A stretch of DNA of 64,000 nucleotides from Rudanella sp031411995 (GTDB lineage: Bacteria > Bacteroidota > Bacteroidia > Cytophagales > Spirosomataceae), in the NCBI GenBank assembly GCA_031411995.1, contig JANOCD010000018.1:61173-125172 (forward strand). The letters run 5' to 3'. The translations under genes were made by a program, and so were the position numbers. The notes beneath the pieces were generated by a model, which saw only the letters and a list, made by a program, of their open reading frames with translations, was not told the origin of the DNA and did no database searches. Positions 36,218 to 44,405 of the stretch are shown here, one piece after another. The stretch's first letter is position 1. Each line of letters opens with the position of its first letter.

Positions 36218-36262
36218 ACATGATCGTGGTATTTCAGAGAAGTATTCAGGGATCGACCTTTG
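36218..36262 (+). promoter_or_regulatory. Palindrome plus -7 promoter, copy D
   Basis: ACATGATCGTGG (36218-36229), 29 nt, then TTTG (36259-36262) in GACCTTTGTA. The inverted pair TGGGGGA/TCCCCCA lies upstream, as in copy B, and the leader CTTTTCCAGACTATATC leads to the ATG at 36303. The rest of 35997-36302 holds no gene that I can support. Confidence 0.7.
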
Positions 36263-36302
36263 TATCAGTCCTGCAAGCTTTTCCAGACTATATCAAAACA
36301 TC

Positions 36303-37979
36303 ATGAAAACGTTACGCATTTTATCGCTCCTGCTGTCCCTCACCGTCGCGCTGACGGTAGGGCTGCAAAACTGCAAAAAAGCCGAACCCGACCCGGTGAA
36401 GCCCGGCACATCGACCAACCCCGGCAGCTCTACAACCACGCCGGGAAGTTCGACAACGGCTACCACGACCACTAACCCCAGTCTGACCGCCCTTACGGTA
36501 ACGGGTGTTGGCAGCACCTCGGCGCGGGTGTCGGCGGTGATTAACGGCAACGGGGGCGAGGAAATCACCTATCATGGATTTACGTATTACGTCAGCACAT
36601 TATCGGGCGCACCAGAGATAAAATTGGGATCAACCAGCGGACCGTTTCCGCTCACGTTTACGGCCACGCTAACAAACTTATTGCCCAATACGACCTACAC
36701 GGTGGTAGGCCGGGCAGATAACAAAAAAGGCAGCGCACAGGCCGAAGCTAAGTTTACGACGGCGGCCGCCGTTGTATCAAACGTGGTAGTTGCCAATTTA
36801 AGGACGGAACTGGTTGGTCAGTTAACTGCCTATTCGATTGAGATAAATAGTAGTGTTACCAGCTTTAAACCGGGCATGAATGTGACCGAAGTGGGCTACT
36901 GCTACTCGGAAAGCAAACCCGAACCAACTACCGCCGACATAAAAGCGGTTGATAAGGAGGCAAAACCATCCGGCGAATTGATCAGCTTCAAAGGATACTT
37001 GCCGGGCCTGAAAGCCGCCACCCGTTACTATGTGCGGCCCTACGCCATTGTGGATGCCCAGACGTATTATGGCAGTGCGCTCCCCATTTCGACCGAAGCA
37101 CGACTGAGCAACGCGACCATCACGCCCAAGGCCGAGTTTACGGAGTATGTCCAGACAAGGCCAATTTCGTTTGGGATCAACGGCAAATTCTATGTCAATG
37201 CCCAACGCCGAACCAGCAGTGGCAGCAGCCCCGATTTGTTCTACGAATACAGCCCGGCGACCAATGCCTGGACGCAGAAAGGCGATGTGACCATTACCAA
37301 CAATTCGTTTAAAGGAGGTAGTCAGGGTCTGTCGTTTGTAGCAAACGGGAAGGGTTATTTTGGCCTGTCAACCAGCTTTACGGCCAAGCAGGAGTTGTGG
37401 GAATATGACCCTACCACCGACAAGTGGACCCGCACGGCATCGGGACTGGCGAATCCGTTAATAAACCCATTTTTCATCATTCAATCGACCGTGCAGATGG
37501 GCAACAAGGTGTATGTGATTGGCACCGAAAGCGCAGGTGCTACACTCCCTGTTCGACTGTATGAGTTTGACATTACGACCCGCACGTTTGCTGCCAAAGC
37601 GGCCCCGCCCGGCACTAATTCATCGTTCAACGACCTGGTAGCCCTCAACAACACACTCTACTACTACAGTACGCTGGATCAGCGGCTGGCCGAATACAAT
37701 ACCAGCACGAACACATGGACAGCGAAAAAAGACTTCCCCAAGGTATGGAAAAACGGTTATGGCGTTCGGGAAATGGCTTCACTGAACGGAAAACTCTATG
37801 CCTTAGGACACGAGATTATGGAGTATAACCCGGCTGAAGACTCCTGGAAGCTACTCTTGAAAGTCAGCACACCCGACATCATCGAAGGGCCTTGTGTGTT
37901 CACCCTACCCGACCGCCTGATTATTGGCTATCAGGGATCAGCGGCCAAAGGGGCGAAATGGACCGAGTTCAAGCCCTGA
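36303..37979 (+). CDS. Kelch-type beta-propeller lipoprotein
   Basis: 558 residues from the ATG at 36303. Lipoprotein signal (NCKKAEP), a Pro/Gly/Ser/Thr linker, two fibronectin-type-III-like domains (about 65-165 and 165-270, with LTNLLPNTTYTVVGRADNKK and LPGLKAATRYYVRPYA), then a Kelch propeller to the end (repeated YxxxTNxWTxKxD: YEYSPATNAWTQKGD, WEYDPTTDKWTR, AEYNTSTNTWTAKKDF). This is the SusE/IPT-Kelch style of surface protein in Bacteroidota. Controlled by promoter copy D. An in-frame extension upstream lacks protein character. Confidence 0.85.
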   Translation: MKTLRILSLLLSLTVALTVGLQNCKKAEPDPVKPGTSTNPGSSTTTPGSSTTATTTTNPSLTALTVTGVGSTSARVSAVINGNGGEEITYHGFTYYVSTLSGAPEIKLGSTSGPFPLTFTATLTNLLPNTTYTVVGRADNKKGSAQAEAKFTTAAAVVSNVVVANLRTELVGQLTAYSIEINSSVTSFKPGMNVTEVGYCYSESKPEPTTADIKAVDKEAKPSGELISFKGYLPGLKAATRYYVRPYAIVDAQTYYGSALPISTEARLSNATITPKAEFTEYVQTRPISFGINGKFYVNAQRRTSSGSSPDLFYEYSPATNAWTQKGDVTITNNSFKGGSQGLSFVANGKGYFGLSTSFTAKQELWEYDPTTDKWTRTASGLANPLINPFFIIQSTVQMGNKVYVIGTESAGATLPVRLYEFDITTRTFAAKAAPPGTNSSFNDLVALNNTLYYYSTLDQRLAEYNTSTNTWTAKKDFPKVWKNGYGVREMASLNGKLYALGHEIMEYNPAEDSWKLLLKVSTPDIIEGPCVFTLPDRLIIGYQGSAAKGAKWTEFKP

Positions 37980-38103
37980 TTTTTCCCCGACCTACCGCTT
38001 AATCAATTCCTGCTCCGCTCCCGTTTCCGGTCGTTATCCCAAACACGACTAATCGAAAAAGTAAACATGACTATAACCACTCAATTTTCAAAGTCAAAAC
38101 CCA

Positions 38104-38781
38104 ATGAAAAACCCATTTCGCATCTGTACCATTACCCTCTTGCTGGCTGGTTTCGCCCTGAGCCTGACTTCCTGCAAAAAAGACGATGTTGACCCCACAA
38201 AGGGCTTCTCCACCCGCATTCAAAACATCATTTCTCAGGAGGATATCGACAAACTCCGGGGGCGGGGAATGATTATCAATGAAGGCTCGCAACCGCCCAA
38301 CATCGAGGGCATCTTTATCTCATCGCCCCACACCCTCGTTAGCCCTTATGGAACTGCCGATACCTACAAAGTTGGCGATGTATTTACTGAGTTGATTCTC
38401 CGATTTTCAAGGCAAAATACAACCGATGGCTCGGCTACTGTAGAAACCAGATCGGGGGGGGCAACCGGAACGGGTATTGGCGGATTTCTGTCGGGAAACG
38501 GCAACAAGTTTACCTTTTTTGCCGAAATCGACTTCGTTAATGGAGTTGTAACGGGTAAGCAAGTCCGGCTATTTTCGGGCGAAATTACCAGCGACGGAAT
38601 CAAGGATTTTTACACAACGGTGTTTTTCAAGAGCAAAAATGATCCCAACAACACGCAGCTTCCAGTGGGTTCTTCGCGGATTGTGAAAGATGGCAACGGT
38701 ATCGCCAGCAAACGCACCACCTTCCGAATGGCGACGGTGGAGGGGCAGGACCTAACTACGGAGTCAGCCGTAACAAAATAA
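38104..38781 (+). CDS. Lipoprotein, hypothetical
   Basis: 225 residues with a lipoprotein signal (lipobox SLTSCKKDD). The mature part has IISQEDIDKLRGRGMIINEG and then a beta-rich body (GIFISSPHTLVSPYG, FTFFAEIDFVNGVVTGKQV, RLFSGEITSDGIKDFYTTVF). It looks like a single globular surface domain; no family recognised. A CGACTAATC element stands 59 bases upstream of the start. No partner is obvious other than the general run of exported genes. Confidence 0.65.
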   Translation: MKNPFRICTITLLLAGFALSLTSCKKDDVDPTKGFSTRIQNIISQEDIDKLRGRGMIINEGSQPPNIEGIFISSPHTLVSPYGTADTYKVGDVFTELILRFSRQNTTDGSATVETRSGGATGTGIGGFLSGNGNKFTFFAEIDFVNGVVTGKQVRLFSGEITSDGIKDFYTTVFFKSKNDPNNTQLPVGSSRIVKDGNGIASKRTTFRMATVEGQDLTTESAVTK

Positions 38782-38900
38782 TCAAAAAAAAACCGACTTT
38801 TCTGTTGCCGACCGAATCACTTTCCACGACTAATCAGGCAAATACAACGACTATATTCACCCATTTAATTCGTCTGTCGATACCCCAAAACCAGAACATT

Positions 38901-38953
38901 GCATAGGTTGGAGAACACAATTCCCCCGGATGGCACTTGCCGACCGGGGGATT
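38901..38953 (+). repeat. Hairpin repeat unit, copy 1
   Basis: GCATAGGTTGGA (38901-38912) followed by a G+C-rich hairpin 38921-38953 in which CCCCCGG... pairs with ...CCGGGGG around GGCACTTGCC. The same two parts occur at 41509-41565. It lies upstream of the gene at 39020. Confidence 0.8.
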
Positions 38954-39019
38954 CAAAACAGACCCTCTACCCTATTCTATTTACTTTTTCAGCTATATCA
39001 CCCTAACCATTCAAGTTCC

Positions 39020-39517
39020 ATGAACCGTATTCTTTTAGTTGTGATGTTTTGGGCAGGATGCTGCCTGAGCGGAATGGCCCAAACTGCCGATGACAGTGTG
39101 TCGAAACAGAGTGATGTAATAGATTCCGTCCAGACAAATCAGCCACCCGTAGAGGCTCAAAATCAGCCGCCAATGGTTCCAGATGGCCTTCAACTAACCA
39201 ACAACTGGTTTATTATATTCATCGTTATCCTGATTCTTTCATTCAGTTTCGGAATCATTTTCTTGCTGATCCGATCAAAGCATGGCGACCCGCTCGAGTC
39301 ATCCGAAATGATTCGGATGGTTAGTGTCATTCTAATCGTGACGTGTGCGTTGCTGATACCCGTTATTGCCGGGCAACTTGTGACAATTCCTAATGTGGCG
39401 GCTCCACTTTATAGCCTGTTAGGAACGATAGCTGGCTATTTACTTGGCAAAGGCAATACAACCAGTTCTGGCTCATCAAATTCAGAAACTACGCCTACAC
39501 CCCGTTTAATCAACTAA
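39020..39517 (+). CDS. Membrane protein with signal peptide, hypothetical
   Basis: 165 residues from the ATG at 39020. Signal peptide (MNRILLVVMFWAGCCLSGM, to AQ), an acidic Gln/Pro-rich stretch (about 20-55), a first transmembrane helix (NNWFIIFIVILILSFSFGII, about 60-80), a second (MVSVILIVTCALLIPVIAG, about 95-115) and a third weak one (YSLLGTIAGYLLGKG). Small polar tail. No family recognised. The gene is followed after 4 bases by the small exported protein at 39522, so the two are likely coexpressed. Confidence 0.65.
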   Translation: MNRILLVVMFWAGCCLSGMAQTADDSVSKQSDVIDSVQTNQPPVEAQNQPPMVPDGLQLTNNWFIIFIVILILSFSFGIIFLLIRSKHGDPLESSEMIRMVSVILIVTCALLIPVIAGQLVTIPNVAAPLYSLLGTIAGYLLGKGNTTSSGSSNSETTPTPRLIN

Positions 39518-39521
39518 TCTC

Positions 39522-39857
39522 ATGCACGCACGCAGCCAATATAGCCTTCTGCTATTGCTACTACTGTCCGTTGAGTATGCAACGGGGCAAACTCTGCCAA
39601 ACCAGACGTTCTCAATCACTAACAGCTCCAACACCCGCGTCACATTTCAACTCAACACCGGTAAGCGGCAATGGACAGAAACGATTGATCCCTATTTTAC
39701 CCGGCAATACACGTCATCCGAATCGTACCGAATTACACTCAGCACGGCTAACAAATCCGCTGTTCAATTTAACCTGAGTGCCCCCAACAAATACACTATT
39801 CAATGGGAGGCCAGACGAGGCCAATGGGTTATTGTTACCTCCGGGCGGTTCTACTGA
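39522..39857 (+). CDS. Small exported beta-rich protein
   Basis: 111 residues with a signal peptide (to ATGQ). The mature protein of about 88 residues is all-beta: SITNSSNTRVTFQLNTGKRQ, FTRQYTSSESYRITLST, YTIQWEARRGQWVIV. No cysteines, no motif recognised. Its position 4 bases after a membrane protein and before a Dyp-type peroxidase suggests one unit. Confidence 0.6.
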   Translation: MHARSQYSLLLLLLLSVEYATGQTLPNQTFSITNSSNTRVTFQLNTGKRQWTETIDPYFTRQYTSSESYRITLSTANKSAVQFNLSAPNKYTIQWEARRGQWVIVTSGRFY

Positions 39858-39996
39858 CCCCAAAACAACCGTTTAATCAATCTCTCCCCGATTTTCCCGT
39901 TTCCTGTTCGCGTCTTTCATCTACCTCCGACTAATACATAAACCCTGCACCCAAACACACAATTGCCTGTTTTTCAACGCTTAACCAATTCCTACA

Positions 39997-41493
39997 ATGC
40001 CTGTTAACTTAAATACCACTGCCATTAACCCTGCCGAAGCGCAATACCAGCCCATGCTGGCCGACTTGCAGGGAAACATTCTCAAAGGTCACGGTCGCGA
40101 CCACACCATCAACCTGTTTATCAAGTTCAAAGTGGGACGGCAGGCTTTGGTGAAAGACTGGATTTCTGCTTTCACACGGGTATTTGTCACATCAGCCAAA
40201 AAGCAGATGGAACAAACAGACTATTTCAAGACGCACAAGATTTCGGCAGGTATGTTCGTGAATCTGTTCTTAACGTCTAATGGGTACCGTTACCTCGGCG
40301 TTGATGCCGCCAGGACACCGGCGAACCCAGCTTTCCGCAATGGTATGAAAGCATCCGGCCCGGCCCTGCACGACCCAGCCCCCGGCACCTGGGATGCAGG
40401 CTACGATGCCGACATCCACGCCATGATTCTGATTGCCGACGACAGTCCGCAGTTGGTGCGTGCGTTGAAACGAGCCATTATTTTGTCGTTGCAAAATCTT
40501 GCCATTCCACTGCGTGAAGAACCCGGCAAGGCAATCCGCAACAAAATGGGTAACGGCATTGAACACAACGGATATGCCGATGGTGTAAGTCAGCCCCTGT
40601 TTTTCCAGAAAGACCTCAACGACGAGGCCATAAGTTTAGGATTCGAGGGCGGTCATTCGCGCTGGAACCCAGCGGCACCGCTCAATCTGGCCCTGGTGAA
40701 AGACCCCGGCGGCAAGTATGCTGACAGCTTTGGGAGCTACTTCGTGTACCGGAAACTGGAGCAGAATGTGAAGCTGTTCAAAGCCAAAGAAGCTCAACTG
40801 GCAACCGCCTTAGGTTTGTCGGGTGCGGGAGCTTCCGTAGCGGGGGCATTGGTGGTAGGCCGGTTTGAAGACGGTACGCCCGTGACCAATTTCAACACGG
40901 CACAGGCTCCCGAAAAAGACAAGATTCCCAACAACTTCGACTACCGCACGGCTGATAATTCGGGACTGAAATGTCCATTTCAAGGACACATTCGCAAAAC
41001 CAACCCCCGCACTGATCACCCCGTTTTTGTGACAGATGATGCGGCTGGCGATGCGTTCAACAAATCGAAACGAATTGTGCGCCGGGGCATTCCATTTGAA
41101 TATGCTCCCCGCGTGATGAACAACGAGGGCGAGTTCGACGAGAACCACCTGCCAGAAGGGGGCGTTGGCCTGATTTTCATGTGTTTTGTGGCAGATATTC
41201 AGGATCAGTTTGAGTTCATGCAACAATCCTGGGCCAACAATGAGGGGTTTGTGAACGACAATGTCGGTATCGACCCCATCATTGGGCAGCACAACGGCTC
41301 CTTTACGGCCCAACGCTGGAACAAAACCTGGAACGATACAAGCGCGCAACCCGCCAGCGTTGATTTCAAATTTGCTGATGCCGTGAAGATGAAAGGCGGT
41401 GCCTATTTCTTCGCGCCCAGCATGAGTTTCTTAGACAAACTGAAAGTGAGCAGCAACCCGCTCTTGCCAGCGCAGTTGCAGCCTTTTGTGTAA
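39997..41493 (+). CDS. Dyp-type heme peroxidase
   Basis: 498 residues, in the range of the long Dyp classes. Key parts: the GXXDG motif in NGYADGVSQP (Gly192 to Gly196, distal Asp195), proximal heme ligand His331 in QGHIRKTNPR, and distal Arg in IVRRGIPFEY (Arg362/363). The C-terminal GLIFMCFVADIQDQFEF is typical. The enzyme oxidises dyes and phenols with hydrogen peroxide. No signal peptide, so cytoplasmic or exported by another route. It is followed by the second hairpin repeat, which probably acts as its terminator. Confidence 0.9.
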   Translation: MPVNLNTTAINPAEAQYQPMLADLQGNILKGHGRDHTINLFIKFKVGRQALVKDWISAFTRVFVTSAKKQMEQTDYFKTHKISAGMFVNLFLTSNGYRYLGVDAARTPANPAFRNGMKASGPALHDPAPGTWDAGYDADIHAMILIADDSPQLVRALKRAIILSLQNLAIPLREEPGKAIRNKMGNGIEHNGYADGVSQPLFFQKDLNDEAISLGFEGGHSRWNPAAPLNLALVKDPGGKYADSFGSYFVYRKLEQNVKLFKAKEAQLATALGLSGAGASVAGALVVGRFEDGTPVTNFNTAQAPEKDKIPNNFDYRTADNSGLKCPFQGHIRKTNPRTDHPVFVTDDAAGDAFNKSKRIVRRGIPFEYAPRVMNNEGEFDENHLPEGGVGLIFMCFVADIQDQFEFMQQSWANNEGFVNDNVGIDPIIGQHNGSFTAQRWNKTWNDTSAQPASVDFKFADAVKMKGGAYFFAPSMSFLDKLKVSSNPLLPAQLQPFV

Positions 41494-41508
41494 ACACTAT
41501 GATTTTAA

Positions 41509-41571
41509 GCATAGGTTGGATGATAGGATAATCGATTCCCCGAATGGCACTTGCCAACCGGGGGATTTTTT
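41509..41571 (+). repeat. Hairpin repeat unit, copy 2 (terminator-like)
   Basis: GCATAGGTTGGA (41509-41520), then a hairpin 41536-41565 (TTCCCCG...CGGGGGA with an inner GGCACTTGCC loop) and a T-run to 41571. The hairpin core differs from copy 1 by only a few bases. With the T-run it is a plausible Rho-independent terminator of the Dyp peroxidase gene. Confidence 0.8.
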
Positions 41572-41661
41572 TTGAGTGGCTACCGCTAACAAAAAAGTTG
41601 GTTAAACTGGATTTGTGCACGTGCTAAATGCCTATCTTTCAGTTCCAAACGATTAATTTTC

Positions 41662-42561
41662 ATGCGCTATCTCCAACACTTTCCACATCCACTACTGGAG
41701 CCGTATATCGAGAAAATCTATATTCTCGAACACGAGGGCAACCTAGTTGCCCCTGCCGAACTTTCCAGCCCGGCCAATCCCTACTCGGCAATGGTGTTGA
41801 ACTACGGCGACCGTTATCGGTTGCATAGCGACCTATCGGCGGGGACGTTGCTACCGGGTAATTTTTTGGCGGGCTACTCCACGCGGGCCTATCGGCTCGA
41901 ACTGACGGGTCGGGTCGCTATGCTGGGAGTAGCATTTAAAGGAACCGGTTTGCGGGCGTTTTTTCCGTCGGTAGCCCTTAGCGAAATCACCGATCAACGG
42001 CCCGATCTGAGCGCAATTATCGGAGCGGAGGCCGAACGGTTATGCAATCAATTGGCAGAGGCCCCTACCAACACCGCCCGCTTTGCCCGCATCGAAACCT
42101 GGCTGTTGCACCGCCTGGAACGACAGACACGAACCACCATCACGCCCAGTGTGGCCGATCAGGCGGCTTACGTGATGCTCAACAACCGGGGAATGCTGAC
42201 CATGGACAAACTGGCTGATGGGCTATGCGTGAGTTCACGCCACCTCCGCCGATTGTTCCACGAGCAAGTAGGTGTCAGCCCCAAGTTTTTTGCCCGGCTT
42301 AAACGATTCAACTACGTGTATCACAATCTGGTGATGAAACCCGACACGGATTGGCCCGATTTTCTGACCGATGGCGGATTTTACGATCAGTCGCACCTGA
42401 TTAAAGATTTTGTGGCATTCAGCGGTAAAGCCCCGTCTGTTGCCCTGCAACGTCATCAGCAACTAACGGCAATGCTGCCCGACGAATTGGCCGATTTTTA
42501 CAATACTACCCCTCGCCAACCCGCTACTTTTACACCATCACTTAAAAACGCTCGCTCATGA
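41662..42561 (+). CDS. AraC-family transcription regulator
   Basis: 299 residues. The N-terminal half is the sensor-like region (LLEPYIEKIYILEHEG, YSAMVLNYGDRYRL, AMLGVAFKGTGLRAFF) of the DUF6597-type AraC regulators; the C-terminal half has two helix-turn-helices (MDKLADGLCVSSRHLRRLFH and DGGFYDQSHLIKDFVAFSG). It overlaps the NTF2-like gene by 4 bases (ATGA), so both are translationally coupled. It probably controls the NTF2-like/NmrA genes that follow. Confidence 0.85.
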   Translation: MRYLQHFPHPLLEPYIEKIYILEHEGNLVAPAELSSPANPYSAMVLNYGDRYRLHSDLSAGTLLPGNFLAGYSTRAYRLELTGRVAMLGVAFKGTGLRAFFPSVALSEITDQRPDLSAIIGAEAERLCNQLAEAPTNTARFARIETWLLHRLERQTRTTITPSVADQAAYVMLNNRGMLTMDKLADGLCVSSRHLRRLFHEQVGVSPKFFARLKRFNYVYHNLVMKPDTDWPDFLTDGGFYDQSHLIKDFVAFSGKAPSVALQRHQQLTAMLPDELADFYNTTPRQPATFTPSLKNARS

Positions 42562-42944
42562 CAACTGAACAAAACAAACAACGCATTGTCGAGTATTGCA
42601 ACGCCCTTCGCGGCACTACCAAACCAATGGCCCTGCTTGATCAGTACATTGCCGACTCCGACATGGAGCTGAAAGGCCACATCCTGGTTTTTGAAGCGGG
42701 AATTCCCTGTTACGATTTTATTCCCGAAGACATCATTGCCGAGGGTAACAAAGTGATGGTTCGGTTCCGAATAACGGGACAACATCTGGGCGATTTATTC
42801 GGCTGTCCGCCAACGGGCAACGCCATCAATGTGTCGGGTATGATTGTGTACGAACTGGACGATGCAGGCATGATTGTTAACCACTGGATGGAAGCCGATT
42901 CGGTGGGGCTGATGCAGCAGATCAGCACGGCAGTAACGGCCTGA
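42558..42944 (+). CDS. NTF2-fold (SnoaL-like) protein, ester cyclase type
   Basis: 128 residues with the NTF2/SnoaL fold: helix KQRIVEYCNAL, cone-lining strands KVMVRFRITGQHLGDLFGCP and AINVSGMIVYELDDAGMIVN, then HWMEADSVGLMQQI. These pocket proteins act as cyclases, dehydratases or binders of small polyketide-like molecules; the substrate is not predictable. Clearly paralogous to the gene at 43958. Coupled to the AraC gene just upstream. Confidence 0.8.
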   Translation: MTTEQNKQRIVEYCNALRGTTKPMALLDQYIADSDMELKGHILVFEAGIPCYDFIPEDIIAEGNKVMVRFRITGQHLGDLFGCPPTGNAINVSGMIVYELDDAGMIVNHWMEADSVGLMQQISTAVTA

Positions 42945-42951
42945 CAACAAC

Positions 42952-43815
42952 ATGCTACAGTATCCGGTTGAGTCCGACGTGTTGCTTTTTTTGAGGGGCC
43001 TCGTCGCGTCGTTGCAACCCTTTGCCCATGCCCATTCGGTGAAGTTGTCGTTTGAAAGCGATACCGGGAGTCTGCGGTTAAGCTATCACCCCGAGACAGT
43101 AACCTGCGATTTAACCCAACTGCTTTGTCGTGTTGTAACATTCACACCCCAAAACCAGCAGGTCAAATTGGTGGCGACACTGGTGGATAACCTCGATTCG
43201 TTTTTCTTGAAACTCGTAGTGGAAAACACGGGCGTTAACCTGTCGCGGATTAGTGAGATAGCCACGAAAACCCGCAACCCGGTTATTGTTCATGCCGACC
43301 GCGACAAAAGCACCGCCTACGAAATTCGGTGGCATCTGGAAAAACCGCTCGAAACGTCCCCCACTTTATCAGCCATGATCGCGCATCCGCCCGACGATGT
43401 ACGCAGTTTTTTTGCGGCCGTTCGGAATCAGATGACTGGTCATCTAAAAAAACAGCCAAACCGGATGGCTGTTTTGGCTGCCGAAAAACCGAAAGAGGCT
43501 GTTTTTCTCCAAAAAGTGATCGCGGTTATTAATGCCCACATTGGCGACGAAATGTTTGATGTGGAGCATTTGGCGGAATCTATGGCTATGAGCCGGATGC
43601 AATTACACCGGCGACTCAAGCCGTTGGTCAATCTGGCCCCGGCGCATTACATCCGCGACCTGCGCCTGGCACGCGCCAAAACCATGATCGAAAAAGAGAC
43701 CTTGAGCATTGGTGAGATCTGTTTTCTAGTCGGTTTTCAGAGCCAGAGTCATTTTACACGAGCCTTTATCCAGAAGTTCGGGGTGCGGCCAATGGCGTAT
43801 CGTCGCGGGAAATAG
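42952..43815 (+). CDS. AraC-type regulator fused to a degenerate GHKL ATPase-like domain
   Basis: 287 residues. C-terminal 100 residues are an AraC DNA-binding domain (DVEHLAESMAMSRMQLHRRL, IGEICFLVGFQSQSHFTRAF, FGVRPMAYRR). The first 170 residues look like the HATPase domain of hybrid two-component proteins, with LFLRGLVASLQPFAHAHSVK, RVVTFTPQNQQVKLVA and VENTGVNLSRI, but the N box is not visible and the DxGxG Asp has become Asn (VENTGV). So this is probably a remnant of a hybrid histidine kinase that now works as a plain regulator. Part of the AraC/NTF2 cluster. Confidence 0.65.
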   Translation: MLQYPVESDVLLFLRGLVASLQPFAHAHSVKLSFESDTGSLRLSYHPETVTCDLTQLLCRVVTFTPQNQQVKLVATLVDNLDSFFLKLVVENTGVNLSRISEIATKTRNPVIVHADRDKSTAYEIRWHLEKPLETSPTLSAMIAHPPDDVRSFFAAVRNQMTGHLKKQPNRMAVLAAEKPKEAVFLQKVIAVINAHIGDEMFDVEHLAESMAMSRMQLHRRLKPLVNLAPAHYIRDLRLARAKTMIEKETLSIGEICFLVGFQSQSHFTRAFIQKFGVRPMAYRRGK

Positions 43816-43891
43816 ATTTGGTTTTGGGGGAATGTTACAAATAGGCAAAAAATCGAACTAAACAGGCTAAATACAAAGAAAGCACAGGCTG

Positions 43892-43899
43892 TACCTTTG
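43892..43899 (+). promoter_or_regulatory. Candidate -7 promoter element
   Basis: TACCTTTG matches TAnnTTTG exactly, 58 bases upstream of the start codon at 43958. No palindrome of the CATGATTATGG type stands 29 nt upstream, so it belongs to another promoter class. Confidence 0.5.
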
Positions 43900-43957
43900 T
43901 AATGCCTTGACAATCAAATCTTAGTATACCCAAAAGGTACTTTAAAAGTGGAACAAC

Positions 43958-44353
43958 ATGACCCAGGCGATGAAAAATAAGGAGTTCATTCTCCATTATT
44001 ACAACACGGTGAGCGGGGCGATAAAAACGCGGGAGATGCTCCGCCAATTTATCGACGACCCGGCTCTGATCGACGGCATTACGTTTATTGATGGAGCTTT
44101 TCCAGGCTACGAAATGACTGCCGAGGAAATGACCGCCGAAGGCAACCGGGTGGTGGTTCGGGCACGCATGAGAGGCAAACACGAAGGCGAGTGGGATGGC
44201 ATTATGCCGACACACCGACAGGTGGAATTTCCGATAGTGGTGAGTTACGAAATCGTGAATAACAAAATAGTCACGCACTGGATCATCTCCGACACCTCCA
44301 TGTTGATGGCACAATTAGGTATCGACACAGCGAACAACACCGGTAAACACTGA
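43958..44353 (+). CDS. NTF2-fold (SnoaL-like) protein
   Basis: 131 residues, the same fold as the gene at 42558: KNKEFILHYYNTVSG, RVVVRARMRGKHEGEWDGIMP and VVSYEIVNNKIVTHWIISDT. The conserved His/Trp in THWI and the equivalent NHWM of the paralogue line the pocket. Cytoplasmic, no signal peptide. A start six codons... MTQAMKNK is chosen for the whole first helix; the second ATG is also possible. Confidence 0.8.
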   Translation: MTQAMKNKEFILHYYNTVSGAIKTREMLRQFIDDPALIDGITFIDGAFPGYEMTAEEMTAEGNRVVVRARMRGKHEGEWDGIMPTHRQVEFPIVVSYEIVNNKIVTHWIISDTSMLMAQLGIDTANNTGKH

Positions 44354-44405
44354 TCTAAAACCAGTCCTTCTACTTCTTTTTCTTATCCTTAAATCAACCT
44401 AAACC

